Shown: positions 51,201 to 59,050 of the stretch, one piece after another
How the letters are laid out: each line of letters begins with the position of its first letter
How positions within the stretch are numbered: the stretch's first letter is position 1
Notes under the pieces: generated by a model
Told to the model about the DNA's origin: nothing
The model's database searches: none
The model's input: the letters and a program-made list of their open reading frames with translations, nothing else
Source: Allobosea sp. CS1GBMeth4
Lineage (GTDB): Bacteria; Pseudomonadota; Alphaproteobacteria; Rhizobiales; Beijerinckiaceae
Length of the DNA stretch: 64,000 nt
Reading direction: 5' to 3'
Assembly (NCBI RefSeq): GCF_900185715.1
Contig: NZ_FYAS01000030.1
Span: 62,001 to 126,000, forward strand
Position numbers and translations under genes: made by a program

Positions 51201-52257
51201 CGACGATATAGGCGGTGTAGTTCGGAATCGGCCGGCCGATCGTCACGGTCTGGCCGGGCTCGACCGGAGCGGCGGTCGCCACCACCGTCGCCTCCGTCGG
51301 CCCGTAGGTGTTGAAGATGCGCCGGCCCGGTCTCGACCATTTCTGCACGATCGAGGGCGGCAGCGCCTCGCCGCCGAGCAGGATCAGCTTCAGCGAGGGC
51401 ACGTCGGCGGGCAGGATGCCGAGCAGGGTCGGCACGGTATCGATCACGGTGACACCGGCCTCGGCCAGGATGGCCGGCAGCATCTCGGCGTCGCCCATCA
51501 TCTGCGGCGTCGCGACGAACAGGGTCGCGCCGACGAGATAAGGCGTCCAGATCTCCTCCATCGACAGGTCGAAGGCGACCGAGGCACCCTGGAAGACCAC
51601 GTCCTGCGGACCCATGCCGTAGATCGCGTTTCCGGAGCGCAGGAAATGGCAGATGTTGCGATGGCTGATGACGATCGCCTTCGGCGTGCCGGTCGAGCCC
51701 GAGGTGTAGATCAGATAGGCCGGGTGATCGGGCGTGAGCCCCGGCGCCCGCGCCGGCAGCGCCTGCCCGTCGCTCGCCTGCGCCAGCTGTTGCGGGCACC
51801 AGACCGTGCGACCGGTCGCCGCCGCGCGCGTCTTCCAGTCGGTCTGCGTCACCAGCCCCTTGGCGCTGGCGTCCTCGAGGCAGACGGCGATGCGCTCGAC
51901 CGGCGCCTCGGCATCGAAAGGCAGCCAGGCCGCCCCCGACAGCGTGATCGCGATCTGCGCCACGAGCAGCTCGATGCCGCGCGGCATCCACAGGCCGACC
52001 ATGTCGCCCGGGCCGACGCCGGCCAGCACGAGCCCGCGCGCCTGCGCCTGCGCCTGCTGCCAGACCTGCGCATAGCTCAGCCGCAGCTCGCCCGAGATCA
52101 TCGCGACATGGTCGGGACGCGCGGAGACGCTCGCCGCGAAGATCTCGGCGAGCACCTCGTCGCGCAGCAAGTCCGGCCGCTTCTCGCCCGCCAACATCGC
52201 GAGCGCGGTCGCGGCCGAGTCGGCGGTGCCCGCCGAAACCGTGGTGATATCGTTCAT
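48244..52257 (-). CDS. Pls/PosA-family membrane NRPS-like poly(amino acid) synthetase
   Basis: A 1337-residue single-module enzyme. Residues about 20-525: adenylation domain with YTSGSTGTPK (184-193), FDLSMEEIW (229-237), NTYGPTE (316-322) and the catalytic Lys513 (SGKVDRK). Residues 540-610: carrier domain with phosphopantetheine Ser571 in DLGGHSLLAARF. The rest holds three pairs of membrane helices (about 629-697, 868-938, 1125-1172), each followed by a soluble domain with left-handed beta-helix (hexapeptide) character. This A-T-(TM2-C)x3 layout is that of the epsilon-poly-lysine synthetase Pls family. There is no thioesterase. The start at 52257 begins just before the A domain; an upstream extension to 52350 is Arg-rich. 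It is monocistronic, flanked by a lipoprotein and a phosphatase gene. A cationic isopeptide homopolymer is the likely product (inference). Confidence 0.85.
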   Translation of the reverse strand: MNDITTVSAGTADSAATALAMLAGEKRPDLLRDEVLAEIFAASVSARPDHVAMISGELRLSYAQVWQQAQAQARGLVLAGVGPGDMVGLWMPRGIELLVAQIAITLSGAAWLPFDAEAPVERIAVCLEDASAKGLVTQTDWKTRAAATGRTVWCPQQLAQASDGQALPARAPGLTPDHPAYLIYTSGSTGTPKAIVISHRNICHFLRSGNAIYGMGPQDVVFQGASVAFDLSMEEIWTPYLVGATLFVATPQMMGDAEMLPAILAEAGVTVIDTVPTLLGILPADVPSLKLILLGGEALPPSIVQKWSRPGRRIFNTYGPTEATVVATAAPVEPGQTVTIGRPIPNYTAYIVDEEMKLAGIGQQGELLIGGPGVAKGYHLRPELTAEKFIANPFGTSGDDPILYRSGDAVSLDENGNIVFHGRIDDQVKIRGFRVELGEIETALTDEAGVGQAAVVLRTDDGIERLVAFLVGEPGVQMEGAVLRASLRERLPPYMIPAHFEPIGSLPRMVSGKVDRKMLKAAPLTAPAASGQQEPPRNETEAALLDAAKRVLGAQALPLEADFFVDLGGHSLLAARFISIVRETPAHAGITLQDVYGARTLRAMAALLDARGARAEEDLSFTPPPLLRRFLCGLAQAVALPVIISLSTAQWLGIFVSYMLLSGEELSAMAQVFALLGIYVAITIATGFISIGLKWLVLGRTKPGTYPLWGVYYFRWWFASRVAGLVHIKWLQGTPVMRFYWRLLGARVGRDVIISDYEAGAVDLIEIGDGTTLGSKTTFANAEAIGADFVIGRITLGKDVYAGSSVVFGHGCEVGDHAEICDLTAIAPGARIGEAEIWDGSPARRTGQVDLAALPEQAQASSRRRAAMTLFYVVMLIALPPISLLPIFPAFWLFDRIDNWVATWSDVSYLWYLPLLTWPTAIGLIAITVFLIAALRWAILPRVSSGSYSIHSSFYARKWTVALATEVTLETLSSLFATIYMRFWYRMMGARIGQGAEISTNLSGRYDITGIGAGNFIADEVIFGDEDMRRGYMRLDMTLTGEQVFVGNDAVVPPGTVIPDRVLIGIKSKPPANALMSAGDTWFGSPPIRLPTRQKVDLGVDWTYKPSLGKQLGRAAFEALHTSFPAMLFITFGTLAVDLVLQQKIFDRDWAGLALAFMGCAVVIAVVQTLICALMKWLLMGVYRPVMKPMWSFWAMRTEAVAVLYWGLGGKVLLDYLRGTPFLPWFLRLFGAQYGQGVWLDSTDITEFDCIKVGDFCTVNAHSALQTHLYEDRVMKVGKVTLGKGVCVGAGATVLYDTHVGDYAQIGLLTVIMKGESLPANTRWEGAPAVPAAASQH

Positions 52258-52464
52258 CCTGCCCCGCCGCGGGCCGGAATCCGCCGGACCGCGCCTCATG
52301 CCGAACGTCCGCCCCCCGCGGCGCGTCCCCTGGATCCTCGAACCGGGCACCCGCTGACATGCGGGAGCTGGCCTGCCGGCCCTACCTGCGCAGATGTGAC
52401 TGAACCAGGGCTGAACGGCAAGCGTGAAGACCGGATGCGGTTAAGCCCGGCCCGGCTCGCCCCG

Positions 52465-53061
52465 TCACATCCATGTTGCCCTGGCGCCCTCGACCACCAG
52501 GATCTTGCCCTGCCAGATCTCGATACGGGCGGCGTCCGCGGTGCCGACCGCGCCGATCAGCGCCAGCACCGCCCGCGCCACGCCACCATGGCTGACCATC
52601 ACCGTATCCGGCGCCAGGCTTTCGATCGCCGGCCTGATCCGCTCCGCCAGCATGCGATAGCTCTCGCCGCCGGGCGGCACGAAGCCCCATTTGTCGCGCT
52701 CCCGGGCCTGGGCGAGCTCGCGCTCGCGGCTGCGGATCTCGCGCCAGGTGAAGCCCTCCCAGGCACCGAAGGTCAGTTCGCGCAGCCGCTCGTCGATGCG
52801 GAAGCGCTCGGGCTCCAGGCCGAGCTCCCGACGCATGATCGTCATCGTGTCGCGGGCGCGCAGCATCGGCGAGCAGACATAGTCGACCGCGGCGTAGTCC
52901 GGCGTCAGCTTCTTCAGCCGTCGCGCCGCCTCCTCGGCCTGCATGCGGCCGAGCGCGTTCAGCGGGATGTCCTGCCCGCCCTGCAGCCGGCCTTCCCGAT
53001 TCCAGTCGGTCTCGCCGTGGCGGACGAGGAAAAGGCGACCTGGAATCGTCAAGGCAGTCAT
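52465..53061 (-). CDS. Histidine phosphatase family protein (phosphoglycerate-mutase-like)
   Basis: A 198-residue phosphatase. The catalytic motif is RLFLVRHGETDWNREGRLQG (RHG), and VMVSHGGVARAVLALIG supplies the second histidine; EAWEGF-type GAWEGFTWREI lies between. This is the cofactor-independent-looking histidine phosphatase group (CobC/PGAM-like). ATG 53061 (MTALTIPGRLFLVRHG) is more credible than the 12-residue longer start. In Hyphomicrobiales such a gene commonly lies near fabI and aroC, as here. Substrate not clear. Confidence 0.9.
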   Translation of the reverse strand: MTALTIPGRLFLVRHGETDWNREGRLQGGQDIPLNALGRMQAEEAARRLKKLTPDYAAVDYVCSPMLRARDTMTIMRRELGLEPERFRIDERLRELTFGAWEGFTWREIRSRERELAQARERDKWGFVPPGGESYRMLAERIRPAIESLAPDTVMVSHGGVARAVLALIGAVGTADAARIEIWQGKILVVEGARATWM

Positions 53062-53206
53062 ACCCTGCCTCATGCACGTTGAGCACCGCCACGTCAAAGC
53101 GGCGAAAGCGCCGCGCAGGCGTCCTCACTGCCTCGTGAGCTTTGTGGTGGCCGTCCCCCATGGGCCTGTGTAAGAGGCGGGCATCTCTCCTCGACGTGTC
53201 GACCAC

Positions 53207-54040
53207 ATGAACGCCACGCTGACATTGCCGGATGGCCGCAGGCTCGACCTCGGCGCCAGACCCCTGCTGATGGGCGTGGTCAACGTCACCCCGGATTCCT
53301 TTTCCGACGGCGGCCTCTTCGCCGACCCGGCGCTCGCCGTCGCGCACGGGCTGACGCTGGCGCGGCAGGGCGCCGACATCGTCGACGTCGGCGGCGAGTC
53401 GACCCGGCCCGACCATACCCGCCTCGATGCCGCGGCCGAGCTCGCCCGGGTGATGCCGGTGATCGCCGGCATCGCCGCCGGGAGCGACGTGCCGATCTCG
53501 ATCGACACCTACAAGGCCGAAGTCGCCGAGGCGGCGCTCGCGGCCGGCGCCTCGATCGTCAACGACGTCTGGGGCGCGCAGCGCGAGCCCGCCATCGCCG
53601 CCGTCGCCGCGCGCCATGGCGCGCCGATCATCCTGATGCACAATCGCGAGGAGGTCGATCCGGCGCTCGACATCCTCGCCGAGGTCATGCGCTTCCTCGA
53701 GCGCTCGATCGCGATCGCGATCGAAGCCGGCGTGCCGCGCGGCCAGATCGTCGTCGATCCCGGCATCGGCCGTTTCGGCAAGACCGCCGAGCAGTCGCTG
53801 CGGCTGATGAAGCAGCTCGGCCGCCTCGCCGAGCTCGGCTGCCCCATCCTGCTCGGCGCCTCGCGCAAATCGGTGCTCGGCCACGTCACCGGCAAGGCGG
53901 TTCCCGCGCAGCGCGTCGCCGCCAGCATCGCCGCGCATCTCTATGGCGTGATGTGCGGCGCCGCCATCATCCGCGCCCACGACGTCGACGAACATGTCGA
54001 CGCGCTCAAGGTCTGGGCGGCGATCGGAGAGGCGCGATGA
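53207..54040 (+). CDS. folP: Dihydropteroate synthase
   Basis: A 277-residue DHPS, joining p-aminobenzoate to dihydropterin pyrophosphate in folate synthesis. Motifs GVVNVTPDSFSDGG (the pyrophosphate loop), DVGGESTRPDHTRLD, ASIVNDVWGAQ, ILMHNR and ILLGASRKSVLGHVTG are all present. First gene of a folP-folB-folK operon with ATGA overlaps throughout. Confidence 0.96.
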   Translation: MNATLTLPDGRRLDLGARPLLMGVVNVTPDSFSDGGLFADPALAVAHGLTLARQGADIVDVGGESTRPDHTRLDAAAELARVMPVIAGIAAGSDVPISIDTYKAEVAEAALAAGASIVNDVWGAQREPAIAAVAARHGAPIILMHNREEVDPALDILAEVMRFLERSIAIAIEAGVPRGQIVVDPGIGRFGKTAEQSLRLMKQLGRLAELGCPILLGASRKSVLGHVTGKAVPAQRVAASIAAHLYGVMCGAAIIRAHDVDEHVDALKVWAAIGEAR

Positions 54041-54405
54041 GCGCGACCGGACAGATCTTCATCGAGGCGCTCGACCTCTACGCCTATCACGGCCATTTCG
54101 CCGAGGAGGGCCGGCTCGGCCAGCGCTTCTCGATGGACCTCGTGCTCGACTGCGACCTGCGCGCCTCCTCGCTCAGCGACGACCTGTCCGACACGGTCGA
54201 TTACGGCGAGGTCGTCGCGCTGGTGACGCGCACCTTCTCGGCCAGGCGCTTCAAGCTGCTGGAGGCCGCCGCCCGCGCGCTCGCCGAGGCGATCCTCGCT
54301 GAATATCCGGCCGTGAGCCGCGTCGCGGTCACGCTGCGCAAGCCGGCTCCGCCGATTCCGGGCCGCATGGAATCGGTCGGCATCAAGCTGGACTTCAGCC
54401 GATGA
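54037..54405 (+). CDS. folB: Dihydroneopterin aldolase
   Basis: A 122-residue FolB, which converts dihydroneopterin to hydroxymethyl-dihydropterin. It begins IFIEALDLYAYHGHFAEEGR (the HG and following Glu of the active site), contains SDTVDYGEVVALVTRTFSAR, and ends SRVAVTLRKPAPPIPGRMES with the catalytic lysine. ATG overlaps the folP stop and its stop overlaps the folK ATG. Confidence 0.95.
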   Translation: MSATGQIFIEALDLYAYHGHFAEEGRLGQRFSMDLVLDCDLRASSLSDDLSDTVDYGEVVALVTRTFSARRFKLLEAAARALAEAILAEYPAVSRVAVTLRKPAPPIPGRMESVGIKLDFSR

Positions 54406-54926
54406 CGGTCGAGGCCGCGCTCGGCCTGGGCGGCAATCTCGGCGATCCGGTCGCGGCCTTCGCGGCGGCGCTGGCGCGGCTGCGCGCCCATGCCGGCATC
54501 GAGCTGAAAGCCGTCTCCTCGGTCTGGCGCACCGCGCCCTGGGGCAAGCTCGACCAGCCCGAATTCCGCAACATGGCGGTGCTGGTCGAAACCTCGCTGT
54601 CCGCCGAGGACCTGCTCGCGCTCTGCCTCGCGATCGAGCGCGAGAGCGGCCGTGAGCGGCGCGAGCGCTGGGGGCCGCGCACGCTCGACATCGACATCCT
54701 GACCTATGGCGATGAGGCGATCGACCGGCCCGGCCTGCAGGTCCCGCATCCGCGCATCGCCGAGCGCGCCTTCGTGCTGGCGCCGCTGGCGGAGATCGCG
54801 CCGGAAATCATGATCGGAGGCCGCAGCGTCGCGACGCTCCGAGCGGCGATCGCAAGCCAGGATGTCAGCCGCGATGCCGACGATTCGGCGCGGCTGAAGG
54901 ACCAGCAGGCAGACCAGAGAGGCTGA
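54402..54926 (+). CDS. folK: 2-Amino-4-hydroxy-6-hydroxymethyldihydropteridine pyrophosphokinase
   Basis: A 174-residue HPPK. LGLGGNLGDPVAAFAAALAR is the N-terminal motif, SSVWRTAPWGKLDQPEFRNM the central one, and RRERWGPRTLDIDILTYG carries the metal-binding DIDIL and pyrophosphate residues. It closes the folPBK operon; the convergent fabI gene ends 5 bp away. The order HPPK last, after DHPS and DHNA, is usual in alphaproteobacteria. Confidence 0.96.
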   Translation: MTVEAALGLGGNLGDPVAAFAAALARLRAHAGIELKAVSSVWRTAPWGKLDQPEFRNMAVLVETSLSAEDLLALCLAIERESGRERRERWGPRTLDIDILTYGDEAIDRPGLQVPHPRIAERAFVLAPLAEIAPEIMIGGRSVATLRAAIASQDVSRDADDSARLKDQQADQRG

Positions 54927-54930
54927 GCTC

Positions 54931-55770
54931 TCACTCGCCCTTGTCGAGCGAGATGTCCGGCGCGGTCGGAACCTTCATGCCGACGACGTGGTAGCCGGCA
55001 TCGACATGCATCACCTCGCCGGTGATGCCGCGCGACATGTCGGAGACCAGGAACACCGCCGTCTCGCCGACCTCCTCGATGGTGACGGTGCGGCGCAGCG
55101 GCGAGTTGTACTCGTTCCAGCGCAGGATATAGCGGAAATCGCCGATGCCCGAGGCCGCCAGCGTCTTGATCGGGCCGGCGGAGATCGCGTTGACCCGGAT
55201 CTTCGAGGGGCCGAGATCCGCGGCGAGATACTGCACGCTCGACTCCAGAGCCGCCTTGGCCACACCCATGACGTTGTAGTGCGGCATCCACTTCTCGGCG
55301 CCGTAATAGGTCAAGGTCAGCAGCGAGCCCCCGTCCGGCATCAGCTTCTCGGCGCGCTGGGTGATCGCCGTGAAGGAATAGCAGGAGATCAGCAGCGACT
55401 TGGAGAAGTTCGCCTCGGTCGTGTCGACATAGCGTCCGGTCAGCTCGTCCTTGTCGGAGAAGGCGATGCAGTGGACGACGAAGTCGAGCTTGCCCCAGAG
55501 CCGTTCGACCTCGGCGAAGACCGCGTCGATCGTCGCCGGATCGGTGACGTCGCAATGGCCGACGACATGCCCGCCGAGTTCCCTGGCCAGCGGTTCGACC
55601 CGCTTCTTCAGCGCATCGCCCTGATAGGTGAAAGCGAGCTCGGCGCCGGCGTCCGCGGCCGCCTTGGCGATGCCCCAGGCGATCGAGCGGTTGTTGGCGA
55701 CGCCCATGACGAGACCGCGCTTGCCCCGGAGCAGATTGGCGGTCGGGGCGGCGCTGCTGGATTCAGGCAT
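54931..55770 (-). CDS. fabI: Enoyl-ACP reductase (NADH)
   Basis: A 279-residue FabI catalysing the last step of the fatty-acid elongation cycle. The nucleotide-binding loop GVANNRSIAWGIAKAA (23-38), DVTDPATID, LTYYGAEKWMPHYNVMGVAK (Tyr and Lys of the Y-x6-K active site) and INAISAGPIKTLAASGIGDF are diagnostic. It starts MPESSSAAPTANLLRGKRGL. Convergent to folK. In many Hyphomicrobiales it lies near gpm/aroC, consistent with the layout here. Confidence 0.96.
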   Translation of the reverse strand: MPESSSAAPTANLLRGKRGLVMGVANNRSIAWGIAKAAADAGAELAFTYQGDALKKRVEPLARELGGHVVGHCDVTDPATIDAVFAEVERLWGKLDFVVHCIAFSDKDELTGRYVDTTEANFSKSLLISCYSFTAITQRAEKLMPDGGSLLTLTYYGAEKWMPHYNVMGVAKAALESSVQYLAADLGPSKIRVNAISAGPIKTLAASGIGDFRYILRWNEYNSPLRRTVTIEEVGETAVFLVSDMSRGITGEVMHVDAGYHVVGMKVPTAPDISLDKGE

Positions 55771-55942
55771 CTGAGACCTTCGAACTGAACGAACCGGCGA
55801 AAGAACCGGACGGTCTCATAACTGAGGTGGCGAAGCGGTGGAAGCGTCCTCTGCCGAAATCCTGTCCGGAGCCTGCCGGACCCCCGGCATGTCGCGCGAA
55901 TGTCCTCCGCCGATCGCGTCGGATCGAACGGAGGCGCGCTGA

Positions 55943-55992
55943 ATCACGTTGTCTGCATTTGGACGGAATCGTCCAAATGCAGACAACGTGAT
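55943..55992. repeat. Perfect 23-bp inverted repeat with 4-nt loop
   Basis: Left arm 55943-55965 (ATCACGTTG...TTTGGACG), loop GAAT, right arm 55970-55992, fully complementary over 23 bp. No T run follows, so it is not an ordinary terminator. It is followed 14 bp later by the TAGAGC repeat and together they fill most of the gap between fabI and the DnaJ-like gene. Probably one composite intergenic element. Confidence 0.8.
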
Positions 55993-56006
55993 CGATTCCA
56001 AGAGCT

Positions 56007-56057
56007 TAGAGCATGCTCGATGCGAAAACCGTTGCCACTTTTTCGCAGCGCGCTCTA
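56007..56057. repeat. TAGAGC...GCTCTA repeat overlapping the DnaJ-like gene stop
   Basis: Outer arms TAGAGC (56007-56012) and GCTCTA (56052-56057), inner arms TGCGAAAA (56021-56028) and TTTTCGCA (56040-56047). This resembles the AGAGCAT...-type dispersed repeat of Hyphomicrobiales. Its last three bases, read on the minus strand, are the TAG stop of the DnaJ-like gene. Confidence 0.65.
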
Positions 56058-56972
56058 GCTCGCGCGCGCCTTCATCAACGCGGTGAGCTCGGCATCCTCC
56101 GTCGGCATCTCGATGTCGATCGAGACGAAGAGATCGCCATGCACGCCCTTCTTCTCGCCGGGCAGCCCCTTGCCGCGCAGGCGGAACTGGCGCGCCGTGC
56201 CGGTCATCGGCGGCACCTTCATCTCGACGGCGCCACCGAGCGTCGGCACATGGATCGGCCCGCCCAGCACCGCCGTCGCCAGCGGGACCGCGACGCGCGT
56301 GCGCAGGTCGAGGCCGTCGACGCTGAAGCGCGGATCGGGCCGGACCTTGATCGTCATCAGCACGTCGCCGGCCTCGCCGGTCAGCGGATGCGTCTGGCCG
56401 AGGCCGCGCAGGCGCATGACCTTGCCGTCGGCGACGCCTTCGGGGATCGTCACCTCGACCTCGCGCCCGCCCGGCAGCTTCACCCGGCGGGTGCCGCCAT
56501 TGACCGCCTCCGCCAGGGCGACCTCCAGAGTGAAGCTCTGCTCCGGCGGCTTCTGCGGCTGGCTCGTCCGGCCCCGGCCGCCGCGCCGGGCCGCATCGCC
56601 GAAGAGCGAGCCGAAGATGTCGGCCGGGTCGAAACCGGCCTCGCCGCCCCGGCCGAAAGGTGCCCCCCCGCCGTCGAAATGGAAGTCGAAGCCGCCCTGG
56701 CGCGCGCCGCCGCGTCCAGCCCCCATGCCCTCGAAGCCGGTGAAGCGCGGCTTGCCTTCGGCGTCGATCTCGCCACGGTCGAACTGCTTGCGCTTGTCCG
56801 CGTCGCCGAGGATCTCATAGGCCGTATTCAGCTCGGAGAAGCGCTCCTGCGCCTTCGGATCCTTCTGGTTGCGGTCGGGATGCAGGTCCTTGGCGCGGCG
56901 GCGATAGGCCTTCTTGATCTCGGCCTCGTCGGCCGATTTCGACACGCCCAGAATCTGATATGGATCACGCAT
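56055..56972 (-). CDS. DnaJ C-terminal domain (CbpA-like) co-chaperone
   Basis: A 305-residue J-protein. J domain at residues 1-65 with HPD at 31-33 ([20 protein letters not shown]), a Gly/Phe-rich linker ([20 protein letters not shown]) and the C-terminal substrate-binding domain ([32 protein letters not shown]). No zinc-finger, so it is the class-II CbpA/DnaJ2 type that stimulates DnaK. ATG 56972 is preferred over an upstream GTG. The stop codon lies in the TAGAGC repeat. Confidence 0.92.
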   Translation of the reverse strand: MRDPYQILGVSKSADEAEIKKAYRRRAKDLHPDRNQKDPKAQERFSELNTAYEILGDADKRKQFDRGEIDAEGKPRFTGFEGMGAGRGGARQGGFDFHFDGGGAPFGRGGEAGFDPADIFGSLFGDAARRGGRGRTSQPQKPPEQSFTLEVALAEAVNGGTRRVKLPGGREVEVTIPEGVADGKVMRLRGLGQTHPLTGEAGDVLMTIKVRPDPRFSVDGLDLRTRVAVPLATAVLGGPIHVPTLGGAVEMKVPPMTGTARQFRLRGKGLPGEKKGVHGDLFVSIDIEMPTEDAELTALMKARAS

Positions 56973-57058
56973 TCGCAACACCCCCGGAAGGCTTCGTCTC
57001 CGACGTACCGGAACCGCCTCCTAGATGGGAAGACTGTGGCGCAGTTGCAACAGAGGGC

Positions 57059-57598
57059 TCAGGCCGCCGCCTTCCATGGCCTGGCGTCCTTGACGACCCA
57101 CTCGCCGCCGGACGGGCGGCAGGCCGTGCCCTGCACTTTCACCGGCCCGCGCTGCAGGCTCATCGAGGCGAGGAAGGCGCGGCAGATCTCGTCCGCTTTC
57201 AGAAACGGGCCGCCGACCGGGGTGAAGGTGCCCTTCATGCCGCTCTGGGCATTGTCCCAGGACACCGGTGCGCCATTGCCCTGCGGATCGAGCGCCAGCG
57301 CCAGCGCGCCTTCCGCCCGCCGCCAGTCCTCCGGCCCGAGATCGGGCGCGAGCGCGACCAGCGGGCTGCTGCCGTCGCTGCCCCGGGCGGGCAGCACCGA
57401 GGCCGTGGTCATCGCGGCCTCGTCCTCGCCCTTGCCGGCGAGGCCGATCATCGGAACGGAGATCGAGCAGCCCGCCACGGCCGTCGCGAGCAGCAGCATG
57501 CCGAGAAGCGATGCCCCGCGCGCAAGGGGACTGCGCTCACGCGGCCTCTGGCTCCGCTGCACGCGGGGCTTATATATGACTGCCGACTCAAACCGCAT
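57059..57598 (-). CDS. RT0821/Lpp0805-type surface lipoprotein
   Basis: A 179-residue protein. After a basic N-terminus a hydrophobic stretch ends in lipobox VAGC (about residue 44; SLLGMLLLATAVAGC), so lipid-anchored. The C-terminal part ALDPQGNGAPVSWDNAQSG, TFTPVGGPFLKADEICRAFL and VQGTACRPSGGEWVVKDA matches the RT0821/Lpp0805-type surface-antigen family of alphaproteobacteria. The real start may be an internal Met (MLLLATAV) nearer the signal. Divergent from pdxH. Function unknown, presumably outer-membrane associated. Confidence 0.82.
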   Translation of the reverse strand: MRFESAVIYKPRVQRSQRPRERSPLARGASLLGMLLLATAVAGCSISVPMIGLAGKGEDEAAMTTASVLPARGSDGSSPLVALAPDLGPEDWRRAEGALALALDPQGNGAPVSWDNAQSGMKGTFTPVGGPFLKADEICRAFLASMSLQRGPVKVQGTACRPSGGEWVVKDARPWKAAA

Positions 57599-57646
57599 TG
57601 CGGATCGCGCTCGCCCGACGCTTCCTGAACTTGCGAGGATTAAGCA

Positions 57647-58261
57647 GTGAATCCGTTAATGAGCGGTGACTTCACCCAGGCCGAAGACCCCTTCGCGCTG
57701 TTCGCCGGCTGGCTCGAGGAGGCCCGGGCCTCGGAGCCGAACGACCCGAACGGCATGGCCCTCTCGACGGTCGACGCCGACGGCCTGCCCAATGTCCGCA
57801 TGGTGCTGCTGAAGGACCATGGCCCGGACGGCTTCGTCTTCTACACCAACACCCAGAGCCAGAAGGGCGAGGAGCTCACCGGCCAGCCCAGGGCGGCGGC
57901 GCTGTTCCACTGGAAGAGCCTGCGCCGGCAGGTCCGTGTCCGCGGGCCCGTCAGCCTCGTCAGCGATGCCGAGGCCGACGCCTATTTCCAGTCGCGCCCG
58001 CGCGACAGCCGGATCGGCGCCTGGGCCTCGCAGCAGTCGCGCGCCCTGGAGAGCAGGTTCGCGCTCGAAAAGGCGGTGGCGGGGTACGCGCTGAAATTCG
58101 GCGTCGGCGAGATCCCGCGCCCGCCGCACTGGACCGGCTTCCGCATCGCGCCGGTCTATATCGAGTTCTGGCGCGACGGCGCCTTCCGCCTGCACGACCG
58201 CGTCGTCTTCCGCCGCGCCACTCCCGGCGAGGCCTGGGCGAAGACCCGACTCTACCCCTGA
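57647..58261 (+). CDS. pdxH: Pyridoxamine 5'-phosphate oxidase
   Basis: A 204-residue FMN enzyme oxidising pyridoxine/pyridoxamine phosphate to [60 protein letters not shown] and the C-terminal [20 protein letters not shown] are diagnostic; the last residues RLYP end as in E. coli PdxH. Start [10 protein letters not shown] at 57647 has AGGA upstream; an internal ATG (MSGDFT) at 57659 is also possible. Followed in the same direction by an SDR and a Nudix gene. Confidence 0.96.
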   Translation: MNPLMSGDFTQAEDPFALFAGWLEEARASEPNDPNGMALSTVDADGLPNVRMVLLKDHGPDGFVFYTNTQSQKGEELTGQPRAAALFHWKSLRRQVRVRGPVSLVSDAEADAYFQSRPRDSRIGAWASQQSRALESRFALEKAVAGYALKFGVGEIPRPPHWTGFRIAPVYIEFWRDGAFRLHDRVVFRRATPGEAWAKTRLYP

Positions 58262-58273
58262 GGATCAGCCCGC

Positions 58274-59050
58274 ATGGCCATGCCCAAATTCGACATTCCG
58301 AAGACGGAGCCGGGCAAGCGCCCGGTGATGCTGCTGACCGGCGCCAGCCGCGGCATCGGCCACGCCACGGTGAAGCAGTTCGCCATGGCCGGCTGGCGCA
58401 TCCTGTCCTGCTCGCGCCAGGCCTTCTCCGAAAAGTGCCCCTGGCCGTCGGGCGCGGACGACCACGTCCAGATCGATCTCGGCGATCCCGAGGACACGAT
58501 GCGCGGCATCGCCGAGATCAAGAAGCGCCTCGCCGCCGAGGGCGGCAAGCTCAACGCCCTCGTCAACAATGCCGGCATCTCGCCCAAGGGGCCGGGCGGC
58601 GCCAGGCTCGGCGCCGCGACCACCTCCTTCAACGACTGGCACCAGGTCTTCCAGGTCAATTTCTTCGCGCCGATCATGCTGGCGCGCGGCCTGCTCGACG
58701 AGCTCAAGGTGGCGAAGGGCACGATCGTCAACGTCACCTCGATCGCCGGCTCCCGCGTCCATCCGTTCGCCGGCGCCGCCTATGCGACCTCGAAGGCGGC
58801 GCTCGCCAGCCTGACCCGCGAGATGGCCGCCGATTTCGGCCCGCTCGGCATCCGGGTCAACGCGATCTCGCCGGGCGAGATCGATACCGCGATCCTCTCC
58901 CCCGGCACCGACAAGATCGTCGAGAGGCTGCCGCTGCAGCGCCTCGGCCGCACCGAGGAGGTCGCCAAGGCGATCTACTTCCTCTGCACCGACGCCTCGA
59001 GCTACGTCACCGGCGCCGAGCTCCACATCAATGGCGGGCAGCACGTGTGA
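58274..59050 (+). CDS. SDR family oxidoreductase
   Basis: A 258-residue classical short-chain dehydrogenase. TGASRGIGHATVKQFAM is the Rossmann loop, NNAGISPKG the central motif, and AYATSKAALASLTREMAADF supplies the catalytic Tyr-x3-Lys; VNAISPGEIDTAI and the C-terminal GAELHINGG are typical of the FabG-like clan. 12 bp after pdxH and overlapping the Nudix gene by GTGA. Substrate unknown. Confidence 0.92.
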   Translation: MAMPKFDIPKTEPGKRPVMLLTGASRGIGHATVKQFAMAGWRILSCSRQAFSEKCPWPSGADDHVQIDLGDPEDTMRGIAEIKKRLAAEGGKLNALVNNAGISPKGPGGARLGAATTSFNDWHQVFQVNFFAPIMLARGLLDELKVAKGTIVNVTSIAGSRVHPFAGAAYATSKAALASLTREMAADFGPLGIRVNAISPGEIDTAILSPGTDKIVERLPLQRLGRTEEVAKAIYFLCTDASSYVTGAELHINGGQHV

